DNA from: Alisma plantago-aquatica
Taxonomy: Eukaryota > Streptophyta > Magnoliopsida > Alismatales > Alismataceae
DNA: 64,000 bases
Assembly: GCA_963693085.1 (NCBI GenBank)
Contig: OY856411.1
Coordinates: 118,135,267 to 118,199,266, forward strand
Reading direction: 5' to 3'
The translations under genes were made by a program, and so were the position numbers. Of the stretch, positions 52,448-63,669 are shown piece after piece. Position 1 is the stretch's first letter. Each line of letters opens with the position of its first letter. The notes under the pieces are model-generated. The model saw only the letters and a list, made by a program, of their open reading frames with translations. It did not search any database and was not told the DNA's origin.

Positions 52448-55400
52448 ATGGATAGATCATGGATGTCCATTCGCAATCGCTGCACCCCAGAGTTTATTTT
52501 TGGTCTTGACCAGTTCATTAGATTTGCCGAGGAACATAGGAAACAACCTGGAGATAGGTTCTACTGTCCATGTAGGCATTGTGGTAACAACTTGAAAGTC
52601 AACACTGGTGACGAAATTAAAACTCATGTCATGTGCAACGGGATTATACAAGGCTATACAGAATGACATTGGCATGGAGAGATTTCAAACCCGTAACCAG
52701 TGGATGTCGATAGTAGTGCTTGTGAATCAATTCCAGTAGACATCGTTGATGCGATGCTGGATAGTTGTGGGGTAGAGCACACCGATCCACCTCCCATTTT
52801 TAGAAACACTGTGCATGATGCTGAGATGCCGTTATACACAGGTTGTACTAAGTTTACGAAGCTTAACGCTGTGTTGAGATTGTATAAGTTGAAAGCTAAC
52901 AATAGATGGAGCGACAAAAGCTTCACGTCATTGCTGTCTTTGTTGAAAGAAATGCTTCCTGAAGGAAACGAGCTGCCAATCTCAACATACCAGGTAAAGA
53001 AATTGTTGTGCCCAATGGGAATGGATGCCAAGAAGATACACGCATGCCCTAATGATTGTGTATTATTTCAAAAGGACTATGCGGATTTGAAAGATTGTCC
53101 AAAATGTGGTGCGTCACGGTATAAATTGACGACTACGGGGGAGTCCAAAACTGGTTCTCCTGCCAAGGTGATGTGGTATGTACCTATAATATCACAGTTT
53201 CAACGCTTGTTTGCCAATTCGATAGATGCGAAGAATTTGAGGTGGCATGCAGATGTTAAGAAAAATAATGATGGGATCCTACGACATGCGTCTGATTCCC
53301 CACAGTGGAAGAAGATTGATGTATTGTATCCTGAATTTGGTGAAGAAGTCAGGAATCTAAGACTTGGGCTTTGTACAGATGGGATGAATCCGTACGGGAC
53401 ATTGAGCAACCAACATAGCACTTGGCCAGTCATGCTTGTTATATACAATCTTCCTCCCTGGCTGTGTATGAAAAATAAGTACGTAATGCTGTCGTTGTTG
53501 ATATCGGGCCCTAAACAACCTGGAAATGACATCGATGTTTATCTTGAACCTCTGATTGATGACTTAAAGAAACTCTAGGGTGAAGGTGTGATGACCTATG
53601 ATGCTTCACGAAGAGAGACATTTCGTTTGCATGCTATGTTGTTTTGCACTATTAATGACTTTCCAGCATATGGGAATTTGTCTGGATATAGTGTCAAAGG
53701 AGCTAAAGCGTGTCCTATATGTGAAGAGAACACTGATTCAACAAGACTAAAACATGGCTGTAAGAATGTATATATCGGTCATCGAAGGTTTCTTCCAAAA
53801 TTCCATCCGTATCGTAGGAAGCGCAAAGCATTCAATGGATTGAATGAGGAACGCAGTGCACCTAAACCTATACCAGGGGAGGTTGTTTATGAAAGAGTAA
53901 AAGACTTTGTCAATGAATTTGGTAAGAGATCACAATGTACTACACAGAGTGACAATTCTTCATTCAAGAAGAAGTCAATATTTTGGGATCTTCCTTATTG
54001 GAGTTCTTTGACAGCCAGACATTGTATCGATGTAATGCACGTTGAGAAAAATGTCTGTGATAGCATCACTGGTACTCTGTTAAATATACCAGGTAAGACT
54101 AAAGATGGGATAAAATCCAGACTAGACCTACGTGAAATGGGAATAAGGTCAGAATTAACAGAATTACGTGAAATGGGTAATAAAAGAACATACTTACCTC
54201 CCGTTTGTTACACGTTGTCTAGAAAGGAGAAGAAATCTTTTTGTGAATGCTTGGTAAATGTTAATGTGCCACATGGTTACTCATCTAACATCCGTAGATT
54301 GGTATCAATGAAAGATCTGAAGTTGATAGGTCTTAAATCTCATGATTGTCACACTCTAATGCAACAAATATTGCCCGTGGCAATTCGATCTATATTGCCG
54401 AAGCATGTAAGGTTTGCAATCACCAGACTTTGTTTCTTTTTCAACAGTCTCTACAACAAAGTTATTGACCCTGAGACTCTCGATAATTTGCAAAGAGAAG
54501 TGGTTGTTACCCTATGTCAGCTTGAGATGTATTTCCCTCCTTCATTCTTTGATATCATGGTACATCTTGTTGTCCACTTGACTAGGGAAGTGAAAATCTT
54601 GGGATCGGTTTTCTTGCATTGGATGTATCCCTTTGAACAATACATGAGCGTTTTTAAAGGTGATGTTCGAAACCGTTATCGGCCTGAAGGGAGTATTATT
54701 GAAGGTTATGTGGCGAGAGTGGTTATGGATTTCTGCAATGACTTTCTCAGTGGTAATGACACTCCTGATAATGACAAGAATATTTACGAGCTATTTGGCA
54801 AAGGAATTTTGGGATCACGTGTGAAAGTAATCATCCGTGAGCAGTTGGAACAAGGTCATTTGTATATTTTACACAACATGGATGAAGTGAACGTTTATAT
54901 CAAGGAACATACCAATTTCATCAAAAGACAATATCCTCGAGCCAATACAATGTGGCTTGCTAGAGAGCATAACAAGACTTTTATTAAGTGGTTTGAAGAT
55001 AAAGTCTTACATCAACTATCTCAAACACTAGATGATATTACTGAAACTATCAAATGCCTCGCCTTTAAACCAAAGTTGACTGTTATGTCTTATGAAGGGT
55101 ATGACATTAATGGATTCACATATTACACAAAGCTCCAAGATGATAAGAGTGTCGTCCAAAACAGTGGGGTCACCCTTCAAGCATCGACTATGTTTTTTGC
55201 AAGTGCAAAGGATAAGAGTCCACGTGAAGCTAAAATGTCATATTACGGTGTCATTGAAGATATATGGGAATTTGACTACATAGATTTCAAAATTACGCTC
55301 TTCAAATGTAATTGGGTTGATAACACCAAAGGCGTTATAGTGGATGAATTGGGTTTCACTTTAGTGAACTTTGAAAAGATTGGCGAGAAGGCTGAACCAT

Positions 55401-55657
55401 TCATATTGGCATCACAGGCGAAACAAGTATTTTATATCGATGATCCTGCAAATGATAAATGGTCGGTTGTTCTTCATGGTAAAAGACAGTTCATTGAAGA
55501 TCCTATAGATGAATAGGAGTACTATGATAAATATGATGACTCCTGTCCATTCTCAGTTGGGTTGCCAACTCCACAAAATATTGAAGCTAATGATGACTTA
55601 TATGTGCGCGAAGATCACAATGAAGGATTGTTAATTGATAAAAGATCACAATTTTAG
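52448..55657 (+). pseudogene. CACTA TNP2-type transposase
   Basis: One frame of about 1,070 codons from the ATG at 52448 (MDRSWMSIRNRC, the usual transposase-associated N-terminus) to a TAG at 55655. Four in-frame stops interrupt it: TGA 52664, TAA near 52691, TAG 53576, TAG 55514. A Cys-rich segment FYCPCRHCGN near 52560 is followed by the TNP2 core (Transposase_21 family) with CPNDCVLFQKDYADLKDCPKCG-type residues, LRLGLCTDGMNPYGTLS near 53365, SGYSVKGAKACPICEE near 53685, and CIDVMHVEKNVCDSITGTLL near 54025. DUF4218- and DUF4216-like parts follow (LEMYFPPSFFDIMVHLVVHL near 54520; YYGVIEDIWEFDY near 55240). The enzyme excises and inserts the element. I start at 52448 because the bases before it look like an intron end (CATAG). 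Confidence 0.88.
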
Positions 55658-55749
55658 AGGCATGCATGTTTATATTTTTTTATTGAAGCTAAATGTTTAC
55701 TTTTTTAATATCAATATGATTTTATGATTTGATGTTTCATTATCTTCTA

Positions 55750-56275
55750 GTTAATACAAATGCTAAACATTGTGGGAGGGTGCTAAAGAACTATAGGACC
55801 AATCTCACCCGAGATTACATACGCGATGCTGAGAATAGGTTCTTGATTGATTCCAATTCTAGACATTGATCAGTATTTCACTAACTCTACACTAATAATT
55901 TTTGTTTGTATTCTCTTTGAAAAATAAATATAGGAAGAAGGAAGCCACACAGCAATGGAACTACTTGGACCCCAAAGACTGGGAGGAGTTTGTTACCCAA
56001 AGAAAAACAGATTAATTCAAGGTATTAAGCGCCGCTCCCAATTTAATTAATATACATTTTTATGTATTCACCTATTCAAGATTAACGTTTATTGTTACTA
56101 ACCAAATCAATGTGCTAACTAACTAGGCTATCAGCGATGCTCAACGACAACTACATGTTATGACCACACAATGGGTCTAAGAGGATATGCAGGCGTTCTC
56201 CAAAGGTTATATAGATATATAGGCAGCAAGCCATGAAACAGCAAAAGAAGCCCCAATGAAGAGAAGTAGGATATA
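55750..56275 (+). pseudogene. CACTA PTTA/TNPA-like gene remnant
   Basis: Three exon-like pieces separated by AT-rich gaps. 55757-55868 reads HCGRVLKNYRTNLTRDYIRD; 55934-56022 reads KKEATQQWNYLDPKDWEEFV followed by TQRKTD, a stop and FK; 56127-56270 reads AISDAQRQLHVM and later FSKGYIDI. The WxxFVxxRKT block followed by SDAQ is the signature of the plant PTTA/En/Spm (Transposase_24-type) family, the accessory DNA-binding protein of CACTA elements. Stops and incomplete exons make it a remnant. It sits downstream of TNP2, as in other CACTA elements. Confidence 0.6.
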
Positions 56276-56322
56276 GATACAATACATAAAGTGCATCACA
56301 CACAAGTGCTTCAGATTCATAT

Positions 56323-56703
56323 AACAACATGACAGACTAACACATATATAGTGCATAACAACAACAGCTCGGAATTTACATACAACACTAGCTTAGTACA
56401 TATATAGTGGGACTAAGGTGATGATCCCACCTGCTAAAATAGGTTACTGACAACTACTTGTTATGACTGGGAGGTCGTGATTCAGCAACCGTATGCATTA
56501 CCATGTGGATCTGTTTGTCCTCCTGCTAATGAATACGGTTTCTGAATCACGACCTCCCATCGTAACATGTAGTTGTCGGTAACCTGTTTTAGCAGGTGGG
56601 ATCCTCACCTTAGTCCCACTATATATGTACTAAGCTAGTGTTGTATGTAAATTCGACGCTGCTGTTGTTATGTACTATATATGTGTTAGTCTGTCATGTT
56701 GTA
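56323..56703. repeat. Long hairpin with about 170-bp arms
   Basis: Left arm 56323-56494 (CAACATGACAGACTAACACA ... ) and right arm 56531-56703 ( ... TGTGTTAGTCTGTCATGTTG) are complementary with few mismatches around a 35-bp loop. It lies between the PTTA-like remnant and the right subterminal region. Transcribed, it would form a long double-stranded RNA. Confidence 0.9.
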
Positions 56704-57349
56704 TGGACATCGATTGTATTGCTTAGGTATTATATAGTCTCATTAGATAATATGAAATATATCAATCTTATTTATATCTCATTAATTATATATATACATC
56801 ATTCTCTTTACAGGTGTTTAAAACTGACCCCACTACAAGAACAGACTTACCAGATGTACATGCTCCCTATACGATGGGAGTATTAAATGAAGTAAGAGAA
56901 GAATGGGCAACAACCATACAAATAGTGGGGGTTTTAAAATATAATTGGGATGTTGATAGCGAATAATGACTAAAGAATGATATTTTGTAAATGAATTTCT
57001 GAATTATAATATATGTGTGAATGTTTCTACATGTCTAGATGTTTCTACATGTGTCTGAGTGAAACTGAATGAAAGTGTTGGTTGCTATATGAATGTTTCT
57101 ACATGTGTGAATGTGAATGAATGGAACTACAAATTGCTAGCTACATGAATGTTTCTAAATGTGTGAAAATAAAATGGAAATGCAGGTTGCATTGCTAAAT
57201 GCATGTGTGAATATTTTTGTTGTTAAATTTGCAGGGTTGTGGCCTGTTGTTGGCTGATATCAATGGATGTCGTAAAACCTGCAGTTAACTACAGGTTTCT
57301 CATCCTGCGACCAGCCACAACAGGTCTGCAGACTGATAGAAAAACAAAA
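56704..57349 (+). other. CACTA 3' non-coding region
   Basis: AT-rich sequence with short local repeats of GAATGTTTCTACATGTG near 57015-57165 and no coding motif. Confidence 0.65.
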
Positions 57350-57730
57350 AACAATAGGCGTCAGTTATTGTATAACACCGACACACAAAGTTATAGTGTC
57401 GGTTTTATATAAATAACCGACGCCTGTTCCCTGTGGCGCGAAGGTATATGGAGTCAGTTTATTATCTAATAACCGACGTTGATAGTGGCCAAGATGGCGC
57501 CCTTTATGTGGCGTGAAGGTATATGGTGTCGGTTTCTTATCTAATAACTGACACCTATACCTTCGCGCCACAGCAAACAGGCGCGATTTCGGTGGCGCGG
57601 GAAGAGTTTGGGCGTCGGTTTTGGAACCGACGCGTAATGGGTGAGCTTTTAGTGTCGCCCACATAGGTGTTGCTTAGAAACCGACACTAAAGGCCTTAAA
57701 TAACTGACACTAAAGGTAGGTTCTGTAGCG
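57350..57730. repeat. CACTA right subterminal and terminal repeats
   Basis: Repeats of GTGTCGGTTT / AACCGACGCC in both orientations (for example 57368, 57410, 57528, 57606, 57677), interspersed with GGCGCGAAGGTATA units, ending in TTCTGTAGCG, the inverted counterpart of the left terminus. Confidence 0.85.
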
Positions 57731-60700
57731 TGGAGCTTGGAGTTCTTCTTCTTCCTTGGAGCTTGGAGCTTAAGGCGGGTTGCATAATTTCTAACCCTAA
57801 CTACTCTATCTCTTGTTATATTCGTGTTTACATGCTAGTAGCTTAGTCCTTGCTTTGTATCCATGATTGGCTGATCCATGTGAGTTAGAGTTTAGGGAGC
57901 AACACTCCTTTCTCCCCTTTTTGATCTTGAAGAGTGAGTTTGGGTCCTAGTGCCATGAGCAACACCCCTCTTTCCTAGTCGATTGAGGTGGGCTTGTGAC
58001 CTAGTGGCTTGAGCAAGACCTTCTTCTCACCATGGGCTAGGAGGTGAGCTCGTCTTGGTGGTGATCCTTCTCTAGGGTTTCAAGTAAGGTATTAGGTGAC
58101 CTAGTTGAGATGAACCTTGGGTGTTTGGTGCGTGTGGAGGTGCTTCCCGATAGCCCCCCTCCCCTTGGTCTAGTTTTCCTTTGCACGGTCTTCTCACCTT
58201 GAATCGGTTGAGAGTTCTACTCTGTGTGGAGCGTGCGAGCCAACCCTTAGTTGCACGGCAGGCTGCACGCTTGGAGCTGCTCGCCCGGTGGGCTTGATCG
58301 CCCGACAGAGATGTGTGCCTAGCTAAGTATAGGACCTTGCATGGATAAACCTTGACGCGTGAGCGAGCACACTGCCTTGCACGCTCGACAGCCCTGCTCG
58401 CCCGACATCAGCCCGTGTCGCCCGACAGCACTCTGGTCGCCCGATACACCTTGAACACTTGATAGCCTGCACGCCTAGGTGCACGTTGCACTACTTCACG
58501 CGGGTGGCCTTAGTAGTAAGATGGCTCATGTGGTGGCCATTAGATGATGAGCGGGTGAGCACTGCCCTGCATGCCCGATAGCCTTGCTTGCCTGGCCAAG
58601 TTGCATGCCAAGAGCATCACACCTTTGCACGACACCCCTGGGTCGCCCGACACCCCTTGCTCGCTTGACATGGTTAGCTCACGTGACACAGTCTGCACAC
58701 CCTTGCACGCGTTGTGACTAGCCGATAGACCCCGCACGCTCGCCTTTGTTTCAGTGCTGCACGCTGCACGCCTGACTCGGCTGCACGCCATGGTGTTAGG
58801 TGAGGGTGAATCTTGCTCAGGATGGTCTTTTAGTGAGGGTTCCGATATCTTTTGTGAGGAATCCTTGTGTCGAGGAAACAACCTAATTGTATATGTCCTT
58901 GATAACATTGGTGACTCTTTGCTCACTTAATGGTAATGATAGTGGCAATGGTAGCAGTAATAATAATGCCAGTTTTGTATGTTTAGCATGATGTTGAAGC
59001 AAGGTGAAGCACATAAATAGTTTCTTAATAATGTGTCTTGTACACGTGATCACCAGTGAATGTATAATTGATAATTATAGCATCTTAAATGACAGGTTGA
59101 TGAGTATAGCATATTGAATGTCATCTCATGAAAATAAGCGTAGCCCTTATGTTGACATTATGATTACTGAATATTCTAACCATGTAGGTGATGATTAGCC
59201 ATGAAGAGGTTATGAGCAATATGTGATGAGTAACATCACCCTAATAATTACTCTGGTTGATGAGATTGCATGTATGATGTGTTTATACCATAATAATGTT
59301 ACAAGTCCTGAGAGGCAGTGGCACTATGTGATGAGGGATTGAGATCCCATGGTATGTGATGATCCTTGAGATGGATCGAGATGGTTGACAAGAGGCCAAG
59401 TGATAATACGTGATGTGAGATCTTTGTGATGAATCAGTGGGATGTAAATTGTAGAAAAAGCATAATGTTGAGTTTATGTTGTTTACTTTCTATTATATCT
59501 TGCATGTTATACAACTTGGTTGAATCTTGCAATCCATCTAAAAGATACTAATTAATCATAGTGAAACCTATCATGTAGTTTGCCCTAGCCATAGATCCAT
59601 GATCGTCAGGATTTGGTGATGGTGAAATGGGTTCTCCTGCGGGTTAACCCAGAGTGCATATTTTTGAATATGCGATGTTTCTCCTAGCCTCAAATAGAGA
59701 GGTGAAACGAGTGCAGCTGCGGTTGCAGACTCAGGTATGTGATGAGCATGGTGAACATGGCCCATGGCTCCGGATATGTGATATGTAATGAGCATGAATG
59801 CATTCATGGCTCAGAGCACGATGTTTAGGCCGGTGGCTCAGTTTTACTAGTGTCGTGACCTATACCGAGGCGGGCTAGGTAGAGGGTAGCCTGAGGAGCA
59901 GACCCTATGTCTAAAGGCCACTTGAGCATGAGACTGCGGTCCTGCTTTGTGTTCTCATGTACTGACCACGAGGGGTGAGGTCGTGGATTCCGGCTCTTCC
60001 ATTGACCTTGTATGGCACCGGTTATGGGCTTCACAGCCGAAGGTTGGATTTGAACGGTACGGTTCACTTCCTTAGGGCATAACAAAACGTAATCCAGCCG
60101 TTTAGTATACACTGCTTAAGACAAACATGAAACATGGTTTAGGCCTTGTTTGTTTAGTTACTTTCTTTACATCTTGCAGTTATCTATATGTTCTTCTATG
60201 GAAGTAGAACTTAGATATTCTGTCTTGTTAATCATGTTTCACATGTAATACTTGGATATATCTGGTAAGATTAGATAGCTTTTCTAATAGATTGTTCTTG
60301 CTATATCTTCTATCAGATAGCTGCTTAATGTATATGATCTTATGAGGTTTTGTAGTTTTGGTGGAGAGTTATGCCTCCCGTTGGGACAATGTACAATTGT
60401 CTCACTCCGTTGGTTTACACCCTTTTTAGGTGGTCAAGCTAGACGTGGTGGTGGTCGTGGGGTTGCGGCCGAGAAGCAAGAAGAACAATAGAAGACAAGC
60501 TTTGGAGATGCTGCTGTTTTGGATGTTTTGTTGTAGAGTCTAGAGTCATCCCTGTACTCTCAGGTCCTTGGCAGTGTTTTGACGCTGTTTCACGATGTGC
60601 ATCCACAGATGTTTTGCATATCCTGCTGCTGGCCAGTTGTGGGGCTTATGTATGTATAAATAGGTGATGAACTCATGATATGACAGGACAGCTATTGTTC

Positions 60701-60911
60701 TAAGCTATGGACATGTACCCAGGCTTGAATGGATATGTATATAACTTGTTTTCTTGCAGGATGTGGACTCGAATGTAAATGTTTCTCAGTTTATCAGTTT
60801 TCCGCGATCGGTTTTAATAAACCCGTGTTTTCGATAATCTATGGTTATGGTGATTTCCGCACATTTTCACGTAACACCTCGTTATCTGTGTGATAATGGG
60901 ATGTGTTGCCA
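57731..60911 (+). repeat. Element F 5' LTR, right fragment
   Basis: Continues the LTR after the CACTA right end with TGGAGCTTGG and ends ...GTTGCCA just before the PBS. No coding gene was found; ORFs on the - strand near 58540-60112 show no family motifs. It includes the third dyad-motif cluster (58270-58740). The LTR right end is set by the PBS at 60918. Confidence 0.75.
58270..58740. repeat. Dyad motif cluster 3 (TCGCCCGAYA) in element F LTR
   Basis: CGCCCGACAGAG (58291), CGCCCGACATCAGCCCGTG, GTCGCCCGACAGCACT, GTCGCCCGATACACC (58395-58450), GCCCGATAGCC (58576) and GTCGCCCGACACCCC (58640), interleaved with GCACGC-type repeats. The core is the same as in clusters 1 and 2 of element E, although the elements belong to different lineages. 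Confidence 0.7.
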
Positions 60912-60917
60912 AATGTT

Positions 60918-60929
60918 TGGTATCAGAGC
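60918..60929 (+). promoter_or_regulatory. Primer binding site of element F (tRNA-iMet)
   Basis: TGGTATCAGAGC exactly, followed by TTTAGGTTCACTG, seven bases after the LTR end. Confidence 0.92.
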
Positions 60930-61038
60930 TTTAGGTTCACTGAGTCTACAGGGATCTTGGACTAGGTTGTGTCTGTTCTTATGTGATTTCCAAATTTTCT
61001 CATAGAAATCTTCTTCCCTCAACAGAAGAAAAGCCAAG

Positions 61039-62340
61039 ATGTCTAGAAACCATGAAGAACATGTTGCTGAGCTCAGTGATGCTACATTGGTTGATGGAGC
61101 AGAAGGACATGCACATGAAGATCGGGTACCTGAGGTCCCCCAACCTGACCCATCCATTCTTGAACATCCTGCCTACCAACATCTTATGGGGCAGATGATG
61201 GCTATGATGAATCTCATGGTTGAGCGATTACCAGTGCCTCCTCCGTGAGCACATGTTCCCCATGGAGAAGCATCGAGTATTGGGAGGACCTTCGAGCGGC
61301 TTCGCTGAGTTGGAGCTTCGGATTATGTTGGAACGGCTGATCCAGCGGATGCAGATCTGTGACTGACGAGTCTTGAGAAGGCTTTTCGGATCCTCGACAT
61401 CCCCGAAGCGGACAAGGTAAAGCACACTGTCTACCTTCTGAAAGGTAGTGTTGGTCATTGGTGGACCATCGAGGAAGAGAAGAGGCCTGGTGAGGTGATC
61501 TGCTGGGAAGTGTTTTGACATGAGTTCATCACCAGATACTTTTGCAAGACGTATCTGGATGAGAAGATTAGTCAGTTTGAGACTTTGCGGTAGGGAACGA
61601 TGAATATCACTGAGTACGAAGCCAAGTTTATCGATCTGTTGAGGTTTTGTCCTCACATGGCAGCAACAGACGAGGAACGGATCAGACGTTTCGAGAAGGG
61701 TCTGAGTGCGGAGCTCACAACACCAGTATCTGCGTTGGAGAACCGGGAGTGGTTTGCATTGTTTGTGGAATCCGTTTGGAGAATCGAACAATCTATAATA
61801 AAGAAGAGAGAGTCTATGGCTAAGAAGAGACATGCTCAGTTCTAGGGTTAGAGGTTTGGTGGCTTCAAGAAGCATAGGTTCTCAGCACCGGCAACGATGA
61901 GAGGTTCTGGTAGATCGTCTCAGTGGTCTCTGAGTATAGGAAGAGGTTATGTTTCTTCACCATCTAAGGCTCAAAGCTCGGCTTTTGTGGCAGTAACAGG
62001 GCCATCTAGGTCGCGAGTTGATGGTAGGACATGCTATGCCTGCGGTCAGATAGGGCATGTCAAGTCAAGTTGTCCCTTCAGAGATGATGAAGTAACACAG
62101 CAGCTGAGGTAGAACCTCTAGGAGTCGGTGAGACCACAGCCCAATGGTAGCAGAGGACGAGGACGTGGTTAAGCGTCTCAGGCTGGATCGTCTACTCAAG
62201 GAAGCAGAGGTCGCAGACAGTAGGCAACGACTCGATTCTATGCTATGAATCAGCCATAAGCGATAGTCAACTCGCGAGTAGTGACAGGTCAGATGAAGTT
62301 ATTTCATTCTGATATGTCTTCTTCTTGCTTTATATCTATT
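61039..62340 (+). pseudogene. gag: Element F gag with zinc knuckle and protease start
   Basis: One continuous frame from ATG 61039 (MSRNHEEHVAELSDATLV) with no indel but about twelve stops. The gag core includes LTSLEKAFRILDIPEADKVK near 61370 and GSVGHWWTIEEE near 61450, then HEFITRYF, and the open piece MNITEYEAKFIDLLRFCPHM (61600). The zinc knuckle CYACGQIGHVKSSC is at 62034-62075 (CX2CX4HX4C intact). Protease follows with RVVTGQMKLFHSDMSSSCFI, where the catalytic DSG region is altered, and the gene breaks off near 62340. Every stop is TAG, TGA or TAA where Gln or Arg (or Trp) is plausible. It is a Tekay/Del-type gag. Confidence 0.88.
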
Positions 62341-62371
62341 CTGGTAGACCATCACAGGCACATACACCTTA

Positions 62372-63669
62372 TAGAATGGCTCCAGTTGAGATGGAAGAGT
62401 TGAAGAAGCAGTTACAGGGACAAAGGTTTCATCCGACCAAGCACATCACCTTGGGAAGCTCCAGTGTTGTTCGTTAAGAAGAAGGATGGTTCAATGCGGT
62501 TGTGTATAGATTACCGACAGTTGAACAAGGTCACGATCAATAATAAGTACCCGTTGCCGAGGATAGATGATCTGTTTGATCAGTTGCGTGGTGCTACAGT
62601 GTTCTCGAAGATCGATCTACGGTCCGGATATCATCAGTTGAGGATCAAGGTGGATGACATACCAAAGTCAGCTTTCAAGACAAGGTATGGTCATTATGAG
62701 TTTGTGGTTATGTTGTTTGGGTTAACCAATACACCTGCTGCTTTCATGGACCTGGTGAACAGAGTGTTTCCTCCGTTCTTAGATCAGTTTGTTGTAGTCT
62801 TTATAGATGACATCTTGATCTATAGTCGGGACAGGCTAGAGCATGAGCAACATCTTCGACGAGCGTTGACTCTTCTTTGCCAACATCAGTTGTATGTCAA
62901 GTTCAGTAAATGTGAGTTTTGGTTGGAAGAGGTGACTTTCTTGGGTCACGTGATATCTGCTACAGGAGTCAAGGTAGATCCGAAGAAGGTGGAATCCGTT
63001 GTAGATTGGGAACAGCCGAAGACGCCGACAGAAGTTCGTAGTTTCCTTGGCTTAGCAGGATACTACCGGAGGTTTATCAAGGACTTCAGTGTGATCGTGT
63101 TGCCGATGACGAGGTTGACCAGGAAGGATGTACCTTTTGTTTGGGATGATCGATGTCAGCAAGCTTTCCAGAGTTTGAAGGAGAAACTGACCAGTGCTCC
63201 AGTATTGATCTTGCCAGAGCCTGGGAAAGGCTATGTAGTTTTCTGTGATGCTTCCAAGAAAGGTTTAGGTTGCGTGTTGATGCAGGAAGATCATGTGGTT
63301 TCTTTTGCCTCACGACAGCTTAAGAAGCATGCGAAGAACTATCCAACTCATGATTTGGAGCTAGCGTCAGTAGTTCATGCATTAAAGATTTGGAGACACT
63401 ATCTGTATGGGGAAGTGTGTCAGATCTTTACAGATCATAAGAATCTGAAGTATATCTTTACACAGCAAGAGTTGAACATGCGACAGCGACGGTGGATGGA
63501 GTTGATCAATGACTACGACTGCACTATCAAGTATCATCCTAGGAAGGCGAATGTGGTAGCAGATGCGCTTAGTCGAAAGTCTTCTTTTTCTTCCAAGAAG
63601 GCACAAATGAGTTCTCTGGTATGCCATGAGCGAGATATGTTTGTCTCTTTGCGGAAGATGAATGTGTAG
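62372..63669 (+). pseudogene. Element F reverse transcriptase and RNase H
   Basis: The start of RT ([15 protein letters not shown] at 62373) is one frame off and joins the long open frame near 62420. That frame is open to 63669 and contains [52 protein letters not shown] (first catalytic Asp), [20 protein letters not shown] and the catalytic [14 protein letters not shown] near 62800. Then comes [16 protein letters not shown], the connection [16 protein letters not shown], RNase H with [18 protein letters not shown] near 63235, [23 protein letters not shown] and [12 protein letters not shown]. Motifs look catalytically intact. A TAG ends the frame at 63667, where pol should continue, so the polyprotein is truncated. 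Confidence 0.92.

Larger units (their letters stand above)
49730..57730 (+). mobile_element. Element G: CACTA (En/Spm) DNA transposon
   Basis: The left end TACTACAGAAATGGC and the right end (inverted) CGCTACAGAACC are each one transition from the CACTACAGAA terminal type. Both ends carry arrays of short GTGTCGGTT / AACCGACAC repeats in both orientations (49760-50150 and 57350-57720), the subterminal transposase-binding arrangement of CACTA elements. Inside are a TNP2-type transposase pseudogene, a PTTA/TNPA-like remnant, a GC-rich segment, a B3-like fragment and two long hairpins. I could not confirm the 3-bp target duplication, as the flanks read GAC and TGG. It is inserted in the LTR of element F. 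Confidence 0.88.

Noticed and set aside
58540..60112. Minus-strand ORFs (58540-58926, 59571-59807, 59825-60112) as genes
   Set aside because: Short, without motifs, inside the LTR of element F and antisense to it.
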